A DNA stretch of 6,150 nt from Bacteroidota bacterium (GTDB lineage Bacteria > Bacteroidota > Bacteroidia > Bacteroidales > JAAYUG01): assembly GCA_021812865.1 (NCBI GenBank), contig JAKAMP010000191.1:1-6150 (forward strand), given 5' to 3'. Shown piece by piece: positions 1 through 4,488 of the stretch. Positions within the stretch are counted from its first letter, which is position 1. Each line of letters begins with the position of its first letter. The notes beneath the pieces were generated by a model. It was not told the origin of the DNA and made no database searches. It was given only the letters and a program-made list of their open reading frames with translations. The translations under genes and the position numbers were made by a program.

Positions 1-681
1 ACCGCTAGGGCCCATGGTGCCAAATCCGTGCGCATCGTCAATCAGTACACGGAAATTGTATTTTTTCTTCAGTTCAACGATCTTGTCCACTTTGCCAAGG
101 TCGCCCGACATGCCAAACACGCCTTCTGTAATTACCAGGATACCGCCTCCGGTTCCTTCAACCCACTTGGTGGCACGCTGAAGTTCCTTTTCAAGGTTCT
201 CCATATTATTGTGCGGGTAAACAAATCTTTTCCCGAAATGAAGGCGCAGGCCGTCGAGAATGCAGGCATGCGATTCGCTGTCGTACACGATCACATCGTT
301 ACGTCCAACTAAGGTATCGATGATTGAAATCATTCCCTGGTAGCCGTAATTGAGAAGATAAGCAGACTGTTTCTTCTCGAATGCAGCCAGTTCTTTTTCC
401 AGTTGTTCATGTTTGGAAGTTTGTCCCGACATCATCCTGGCGCCCATGGGATATCCCATGCCATATTCCTTTGCAGCTTCAGCATCGGCTTTTCTCACTT
501 CGGGATGGTTGGCCAGTCCCAGATAGTTATTCAGGCTCCAGTTCAGAACCATCTTGCCCCTGAATTTCATCCGCGGGCCAATTTCGCCTTCCAGCTTCGG
601 AAACATAAAATATCCATGGGCTTCCTTCTTGTACTGTCCCAAAGGGCCCATGCTGGCTTTGATTTTCTCAAATATATCCAC
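1..681 (-). CDS. PLP-dependent alpha-oxoamine synthase (serine palmitoyltransferase / cysteate acyltransferase / KBL-like), partial, C-terminus off the left edge
   Basis: The minus strand is open from 681 to the window edge and encodes 227 N-terminal residues of a fold-type I PLP enzyme of the alpha-oxoamine synthase family. These enzymes condense an amino acid with an acyl thioester and release CO2. Visible landmarks are NNYLGLANHPEV (51-62), an ARMMSGQTSKHEQLE block (81-95), a glycine-rich LLNYGYQGM (109-117), His138 in DSESHACILDG (expected to stack on the PLP ring), EGVFGMSGDLG (186-196) and DDAHGFG (215-221), whose Asp215 should bind the PLP ring nitrogen. The catalytic lysine lies beyond the edge. 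The frame closes at a TAA five codons before the GTG at 681, so that GTG is the likely start; the next methionine is residue 11, inside the conserved region. It resembles a family common in Bacteroidota labelled variously glycine C-acetyltransferase, 8-amino-7-oxononanoate synthase or serine palmitoyltransferase. A sphingolipid or sulfonolipid base synthase is plausible, but the substrate is unresolved. It is divergent from bamD. Confidence 0.85.
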   Translation of the reverse strand, partial: MDIFEKIKASMGPLGQYKKEAHGYFMFPKLEGEIGPRMKFRGKMVLNWSLNNYLGLANHPEVRKADAEAAKEYGMGYPMGARMMSGQTSKHEQLEKELAAFEKKQSAYLLNYGYQGMISIIDTLVGRNDVIVYDSESHACILDGLRLHFGKRFVYPHNNMENLEKELQRATKWVEGTGGGILVITEGVFGMSGDLGKVDKIVELKKKYNFRVLIDDAHGFGTMGPSG

Positions 682-707
682 GACGATATTTTTTTAGTTT
701 AACGGCA

Positions 708-739
708 CAAACCTACATGAAATTTGCAAAACTTTCAAA
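708..739 (-). promoter_or_regulatory. Bacteroidota-type promoter of the oxoamine synthase gene
   Basis: Read on the minus strand there is a TTTG (-33 element) at 739-736, a 20-base spacer, and TAGGTTTG at 715-708, a perfect match to the Bacteroidota -7 consensus TAnnTTTG. The spacing lies within the usual range. Transcription would start near 701-703, leaving a leader of about 20 bases before the GTG at 681. The leader has no clear Shine-Dalgarno, only an A-rich stretch. Confidence 0.75.
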
Positions 740-872
740 AACTGAGCAAAAAAGTTATAACCGGCATCGCTAAACCTTCGGACAGGCAAGGTATTGAGAA
801 GAAGTATTTGCAGAATTTCGCCCGGATTCTGAACGTACGCTATACTAAAAATGCATAATCGCCGTTAATCTG

Positions 873-907
873 CTTTGATAACTTCGTTTCAACCAGGGTT
901 ATCAAAG
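873..907. repeat. Perfect 10-bp inverted repeat (CTTTGATAAC / GTTATCAAAG)
   Basis: CTTTGATAAC at 873-882 is exactly complementary to GTTATCAAAG at 898-907, with 15 bases between. Two further G·T pairs could extend the stem inward (883/897 and 884/896). No T-run follows on either strand, so it is not a standard intrinsic terminator. It sits roughly mid-way in the divergent region, about 160-190 bases from each likely transcription start. Confidence 0.75.
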
Positions 908-965
908 GGACATGCTGGCAGATCGGCAATTGGTTTTTGGATAGCATGAGAAAATATGGGGATTA

Positions 966-978
966 TTCCCTGAGGGAA
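966..978. repeat. 13-bp perfect palindrome TTCCCTGAGGGAA
   Basis: TTCCCT (966-971) and AGGGAA (973-978) are perfectly complementary around a single central G. The site is about 70-80 bases upstream of the likely bamD transcription start, a position that would suit a regulator site. With 6-bp arms it could also occur by chance, and no known regulator is assigned. Confidence 0.4.
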
Positions 979-1023
979 AGGAATATGGATGAATGGTATT
1001 TTCCTTCGAAAAAATGATGAAAA

Positions 1024-1056
1024 TGTTTAATAATTTGTCGATTAAGTGTATTTTTG
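1024..1056 (+). promoter_or_regulatory. Probable promoter of the bamD-rpoZ-coaBC-porD operon
   Basis: TATTTTTG at 1049-1056 matches the Bacteroidota -7 consensus TAnnTTTG and is followed by GCACC, as is common at such promoters. The -33 element is weak: TGTTT at 1024-1028 is correctly spaced (20 bases) but is not TTTG, while a true TTTG at 1034-1037 is only 11 bases away. Transcription would begin near 1062-1063, leaving a leader of about 12 bases before the ATG at 1074. This placement supports 1074 rather than 993 as the bamD start. Confidence 0.55.
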
Positions 1057-1073
1057 CACCACCAATTTTGAAA

Positions 1074-1865
1074 ATGAAAAAATTCAAAGTACCCTATATC
1101 CTTCTGGCTTTCGTGCTGTTCAGCTCATGTCAGGGCTATAACAAACTGCTCAAAAGCGGCGATGTGGACCTCAAATACCGGAAAGGGATCGAATATTACA
1201 ATAAGGGCGATTATGTAAGAGCCGGAACACTGTTTGACATGATTGGTCAGATATATCGTGGCACACAGCGTGCCGATACGGTGGGTTTTTATTATGCCTA
1301 TTGCCTGTATAAACAGGAAGATTTCATTATGGCCGGCCATTACTTTAAGGAATTTGCCGATGCATATCCTCGTAGCCGGTTTGCTGAAGAGGCCGATTAC
1401 CTGAATTGCTACTGTTATTATCTGAATTCGCCCAGGCCCGAACTGGATCAGGAAAGCACAGACCAGGCGCTGGATGCCCTGCAACTGTTTGAACTGAAAT
1501 ATCCCCAAAGCACCCGTATTAACGAATGCAACAGGCTTATCCAGGATTTGCGTGAAAGGCTTATGACTAAAGATTACATCAATTCAAAACTGTATTTCGA
1601 CCTTGGCTATTACAAGGCAGCCGTCATTACCATCCGTAATTCCCTTACCAGGTACCCTGATAGCAAATACAGGGAAGACCTGATGTATCTACTCTTCATG
1701 TCGAATTACCTGTTTGCAGAAAACAGCGTGCTCTCCAAACAGAAAGAACGTTATCAGAACGCCCTTGACGATTATTATTCTTTCGTGGCAGAATTCCCAA
1801 AAACCAAGTATGCTACGGAAGTTCAGAAAGCATATAAAAATCTTGCCGAACAACTGAAACTGTAA
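1074..1865 (+). CDS. bamD: Outer membrane protein assembly factor BamD (lipoprotein)
   Basis: This gene encodes a 263-residue periplasmic lipoprotein of the BAM complex, which works with BamA to fold and insert beta-barrel proteins into the outer membrane. The start at 1074 gives a clean lipoprotein signal: Lys2-Lys3, a hydrophobic stretch and the lipobox FSSC with Cys19. The frame stays open upstream to an ATG at 993, but that would bury the signal peptide and place the promoter inside the gene. The mature part is helical and made of TPR-like repeats: KYRKGIEYYNKGDYVRAGTLFD (about residues 34-55), a second unit with YYAYCLYKQEDFIMAGHYFKEF, then LNSPRPELDQ and a C-terminal LYFDLGYYKAAV repeat. 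This matches BamD (E. coli protein about 245 residues) and the Bacteroidota subtype with SPRPELDQ between repeats. It heads the operon; rpoZ follows closely. Confidence 0.93.
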   Translation: MKKFKVPYILLAFVLFSSCQGYNKLLKSGDVDLKYRKGIEYYNKGDYVRAGTLFDMIGQIYRGTQRADTVGFYYAYCLYKQEDFIMAGHYFKEFADAYPRSRFAEEADYLNCYCYYLNSPRPELDQESTDQALDALQLFELKYPQSTRINECNRLIQDLRERLMTKDYINSKLYFDLGYYKAAVITIRNSLTRYPDSKYREDLMYLLFMSNYLFAENSVLSKQKERYQNALDDYYSFVAEFPKTKYATEVQKAYKNLAEQLKL

Positions 1866-1870
1866 AGACG

Positions 1871-2218
1871 ATGAACATGAACAATGCAATGGGAGACTAC
1901 AAGAAATCCAAGGCTTCAACCACTACGGTGACCTATGATCTTGATAAGTTTGAAGATAAAACAGGGAATATTTATGAATCGGTATGCGTGATGTCGAGGC
2001 GCGCCAACCAGATATCGGTGGATATGAAACAGGAACTCAACCGGAAACTGGAAGAATTTGCCAATTATACCGACAACCTGGAAGAAGTGTTCGAGAACCG
2101 CGAGCAAATAGAGATTTCTAAGTTTTACGAACGGTTGCCCAAGCCTACACTCATTGCGATGCAGGAATTTATGGATGACCAGGTGTATTACCGCAATCCA
2201 AACAGGAAGCAGGAATAA
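1871..2218 (+). CDS. rpoZ: DNA-directed RNA polymerase omega subunit (Bacteroidota type)
   Basis: This small protein (115 residues from 1871, 109 from the in-frame ATG at 1889) is the Bacteroidota omega subunit, homologous to eukaryotic Rpb6. Omega binds the beta' subunit and helps core RNA polymerase assemble. The diagnostic central segment is DKTGNIYESVCVMSRRANQIS (split here as DKTGNIYESV and CVMSRRANQIS), the Rpb6/omega helix pair. It is followed by an acidic helix with KLEEFANYTDNLEEVFENRE and a conserved tail with SKFYERLPKPTLIAMQEF. Related proteins usually begin close to the DYKK motif, so 1889 is at least as likely a start as 1871 or 1877; none has a strong ribosome site. The gap to bamD is 5 bases from 1871 or 23 from 1889, and coaBC follows after 15 bases, so the genes are very probably cotranscribed. 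Confidence 0.9.
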   Translation: MNMNNAMGDYKKSKASTTTVTYDLDKFEDKTGNIYESVCVMSRRANQISVDMKQELNRKLEEFANYTDNLEEVFENREQIEISKFYERLPKPTLIAMQEFMDDQVYYRNPNRKQE

Positions 2219-2233
2219 TCCATTCTCCTTTTT

Positions 2234-3451
2234 ATGCTGAAAGGAAAGAAAATCATACTGGGAGTGACAGGAAGTATAGCAGCGTACAAGGCTGCTATTC
2301 TTGTCAGGTTACTGGTGAAGGAAGGCGCCGAGGTGAAAGTGATCATGACGCCCCTGTCCAGGGAATTCATCACACCCCTCACCCTGGCAACCTTATCAAA
2401 GAACCCAATCCTGGTAGATTTTTTCGATCCTGAAGACGGGCGGTGGAACAGCCATGTCGAAATCGGCATTTGGGCGGACGCATACCTCATTGCGCCTGCC
2501 ACTGCCAATACCCTGGCAAAAATGGCCCACGGCATGGCCGATAACCTGCTGCTTACCACCTACCTTTCCGCACGGTGCCCTGTTCTTGTCGCTCCGGCTA
2601 TGGATGTTGACATGTTCAATCATATTGCCACCCAGGAGAATATCCGCCTTCTCCATTCACGTGGGGTACACGTCATCGAACCTTCTTCAGGAGAACTGGC
2701 CAGCGGACTGGAAGGCAAAGGCCGGATGCAGGAACCCGAAGTCATTGTTAATTCACTGAAGGAACTCTTTAATAAAAATTTGGATACCCTGGGATCAAAA
2801 AAAAAAGTTCGGCCATTAAAAGTACTCGTAACAGCGGGCCCAACGTACGAGCCCATTGACCCAGTCCGGTTTATTGGAAATTACTCTTCAGGCAAGATGG
2901 GATTCGCTATCGCGAAAGCCTTCGCAGGCCAGGATCACGAAGTCATTCTCATTACAGGTCCAACCTCCCTGGATATTTCTCATCCCAAAATAAGGCTCAT
3001 CAGAGTACAGACAGCTCTCCAGATGCATGACGCGTGCCTGGAATATTTCCCTTCCTGCGATTGTGCCGTTCTTTCAGCTGCTGTGGCCGACTACACACCT
3101 GCTGTCAGGGCTGAACAAAAGATCAAACGTGACAAGGACTACCTGCATCTTGAACTCAAGGCCAACCCTGACATTGCTTCTGCACTCGGACAAATGAAAA
3201 CCCAAAAACAGGTAACAGTAGGTTTTGCACTCGAAACGGCCAATGAACGGGAAAATGCAAAGCAGAAGCTTGCCAGGAAAAACCTTGATTTTATTGTACT
3301 GAACTCACTCAACGAGGAAGGCGCTGGATTCAATACCGATACAAACAAGGTGACCTTTATCGATAATCACAATAAGGAAATAGAGTTTCCGTTGAAAGGC
3401 AAAGAAGAGGTTGCCCAGGATATCCTCAAAAAGGTATATACTTATTTTTGA
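2234..3451 (+). CDS. coaBC: Bifunctional phosphopantothenoylcysteine decarboxylase / phosphopantothenate-cysteine ligase
   Basis: CoaBC (Dfp), 405 residues, catalyses two consecutive cytosolic steps of coenzyme A synthesis: ligation of cysteine to 4'-phosphopantothenate (CoaB) and FMN-dependent decarboxylation of the product to 4'-phosphopantetheine (CoaC). The CoaC flavoprotein domain spans about residues 1-180: GVTGSIAAYK (10-19), catalytic His74 in SHVEIG, APATANTLAKMAHG (87-100), APAMD (120-124) and SGELASG...GRMQEP (152-168). The CoaB domain follows from about 195: VTAGPTYEPIDPVRFIGN (199-216), SSGKMG (218-223), AAVADYTP (282-289) with KIK (296-298), then GFALET. Two CoaC positions differ from the E. 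coli enzyme: the PAMN asparagine is Asp124 and the ACGD cysteine is Ser157; I recall both as usual in Bacteroidota. An A10 run (2797-2806) encodes the linker. The downstream porD start is only 3 bases past the stop. Confidence 0.95.
   Translation: MLKGKKIILGVTGSIAAYKAAILVRLLVKEGAEVKVIMTPLSREFITPLTLATLSKNPILVDFFDPEDGRWNSHVEIGIWADAYLIAPATANTLAKMAHGMADNLLLTTYLSARCPVLVAPAMDVDMFNHIATQENIRLLHSRGVHVIEPSSGELASGLEGKGRMQEPEVIVNSLKELFNKNLDTLGSKKKVRPLKVLVTAGPTYEPIDPVRFIGNYSSGKMGFAIAKAFAGQDHEVILITGPTSLDISHPKIRLIRVQTALQMHDACLEYFPSCDCAVLSAAVADYTPAVRAEQKIKRDKDYLHLELKANPDIASALGQMKTQKQVTVGFALETANERENAKQKLARKNLDFIVLNSLNEEGAGFNTDTNKVTFIDNHNKEIEFPLKGKEEVAQDILKKVYTYF
2797..2806 (+). repeat. A10 homopolymer in the CoaC/CoaB linker
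   Basis: Ten consecutive A residues encode the end of Ser188 and Lys189-Lys191, in the linker between the two CoaBC domains. Loss of one A brings a TAA into frame at 2817-2819; gain of one brings in a TGA at 2857-2859. Either change would leave a complete CoaC domain and no CoaB. Confidence 0.8.
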
Positions 3452-3454
3452 ACC

Positions 3455-4357
3455 ATGAAACGTCTGTTTTTGCTTCTTCCTGCCTTACTTTTTCTGACCC
3501 GGTCTGGGGCACAGGAGCTCAACTGCAATGTGCAGGTGGTTTCCCAGCAGATTCAGGGAACCAACAAACAGGTTTTCCAAACCATGCAGACGGCCATATA
3601 CGAGTTCATGAATACCCGCGTGTGGACCAATAATGTATTCAAGTCTGAAGAAAGAATTGAATGCAACCTCCTGATCAATATTACCGATCAGCCTGCATCC
3701 GACCAGTTTACCGCCACCATGCAGGTACAATCCAGGAGGCCTGTATTTGGAACTTCGTACAATTCAGTGATGTTAAACTACATGGATAACAATGTGCAAT
3801 TCAACTACGTGGAGTTCCAGCCGCTCGAGTTTAACGAAAATTCATACAACAGTCTCACTTCCCTGCTGGCATTCTACGCCTATTATATTATAGGCCTCGA
3901 TTATGATTCCTATTCCCTATACGGTGGCACCGACTATTTTCTGAAAGCCGAGAAAATTGTGGACAATGCACAGAGTTCATCCGATAAAGGCTGGAAGGCA
4001 TTTGACGGGAAAAGCAATAAAAACCGGTACTGGCTCGTGAAAAACATCCTGGACAAAAATTATGAGCCCGTGCGTGAATTTATTTACAGGTATCACAGGC
4101 TTGGGCTCGATGTAATGCAGAGCAAACCCAACGAGGGCAGGGCTGAAATCGCTTCGGACCTGAAACTGCTTCAGAAGGTATACCGCCAGAAACCCGATTT
4201 CTATATGCATCTGCTTCAGGTGGTTTTTGATTCCAAATCGGACGAGCTGGCCAATATATTTTCAGAATCATATCCAGATGAGGCATCGAGGGTGCTTGCC
4301 ATTCTTGGTGAAGTCGATCCCGCCGATGCCAGGAAATACGAAAAGATCAAAAAATAG
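3455..4357 (+). CDS. porD: DUF4835 family protein, type IX secretion system protein PorD
   Basis: This 300-residue secreted protein matches the DUF4835 family, confined to Bacteroidota and named PorD in type IX secretion annotation. T9SS exports adhesins, enzymes and gliding proteins across the outer membrane; the exact role of PorD is poorly defined. The N-terminus is a signal peptide: Lys2-Arg3, a leucine-rich core (4-14) and SGA, with likely cleavage after Ala19. The mature start QELNCNVQV is typical of the family, as are VFQTMQTAIYEFMNTRVWTNN, ECNLLINIT, FGTSYNS, FNYVEFQPLEF, LLAFYAYYIIGLDYDSYSLYGG and the C-terminal RPDFYMHL-like segment, here KPDFYMHLLQVVFDSKSDEL. It lacks a lipobox, membrane helices after the signal and a T9SS C-terminal sorting domain. 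It follows coaBC by 3 bases and precedes recN, an order recalled as common in the phylum. Family assignment is firm; the porD name is somewhat less so. Confidence 0.85.
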   Translation: MKRLFLLLPALLFLTRSGAQELNCNVQVVSQQIQGTNKQVFQTMQTAIYEFMNTRVWTNNVFKSEERIECNLLINITDQPASDQFTATMQVQSRRPVFGTSYNSVMLNYMDNNVQFNYVEFQPLEFNENSYNSLTSLLAFYAYYIIGLDYDSYSLYGGTDYFLKAEKIVDNAQSSSDKGWKAFDGKSNKNRYWLVKNILDKNYEPVREFIYRYHRLGLDVMQSKPNEGRAEIASDLKLLQKVYRQKPDFYMHLLQVVFDSKSDELANIFSESYPDEASRVLAILGEVDPADARKYEKIKK

Positions 4358-4435
4358 TCCTCATCCGTTTCTATATTCATGGTTGTGCTGCTTCCCCAAT
4401 GGCAAGAGGCAGGCTATGTGTTTATAAGATAATTT

Positions 4436-4464
4436 TTTGATTTTCCTTTTTTGCACTATTTTCG
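4436..4464 (+). promoter_or_regulatory. Candidate promoter of recN
   Basis: In the 131-base gap after porD, TTTG at 4436-4439 lies 17 bases upstream of TATTTTCG at 4457-4464, which matches the Bacteroidota -7 element TAnnTTTG except at one base. Transcription would start near 4470, leaving a leader of about 18 bases before the recN ATG. No hairpin with a T-run is visible after porD, so read-through from the operon is also possible. Confidence 0.45.
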
Positions 4465-4488
4465 ATTCTCGAACAACCGGTTTTGTTT

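Larger units (their letters stand above)
682..1073. other. Divergent intergenic region between the oxoamine synthase gene and bamD
   Basis: About 390 bases separate the two divergent genes. The left part holds the minus-strand promoter (708-739) and the right end the plus-strand -7 element (1049-1056). Between them lie a perfect 10-bp inverted repeat (873-882 / 898-907) and a 13-bp palindrome (966-978). I see no convincing coding sequence; short open stretches on both strands have no recognisable domain and poor composition. No tRNA-like fold or T-tailed terminator is apparent. The space exceeds what two short leaders need, so a regulatory site or a small RNA is possible but not shown. Confidence 0.6.

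Noticed and set aside
28..702. Plus-strand open frames at 28-312, 381-563 and 403-702
   Set aside because: They are antisense to the oxoamine synthase, whose PLP-binding motifs are unbroken on the minus strand.
873..907. Inverted repeat as an intrinsic terminator
   Set aside because: No T-run follows the stem on either strand and no gene ends toward it, so a terminator role is unsupported.
993..1073. In-frame upstream extension of bamD from the ATG at 993
   Set aside because: It would place 27 residues before a clean lipoprotein signal peptide and would span the predicted promoter, so the ATG at 1074 is preferred.
902..1087. 61-codon minus-strand open frame in the divergent region
   Set aside because: It has no recognisable domain, is low-complexity and Ile/Phe-rich, and overlaps the bamD start and promoter.
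1125..1508. 127-codon minus-strand open frame
   Set aside because: It is antisense to the TPR part of bamD and shows no domain of its own.
2188..2559. 123-codon minus-strand open frame across the rpoZ/coaBC junction
   Set aside because: It is antisense to the strongly conserved CoaC N-terminus; no domain or promoter supports it.
4227..4427. 66-codon plus-strand frame over the end of porD
   Set aside because: It is out of frame with porD, has no recognisable domain, and mostly overlaps the conserved porD C-terminus.
4358..4488. Terminator after porD
   Set aside because: The T-rich stretches at 4433-4452 are not preceded by a GC-rich hairpin.
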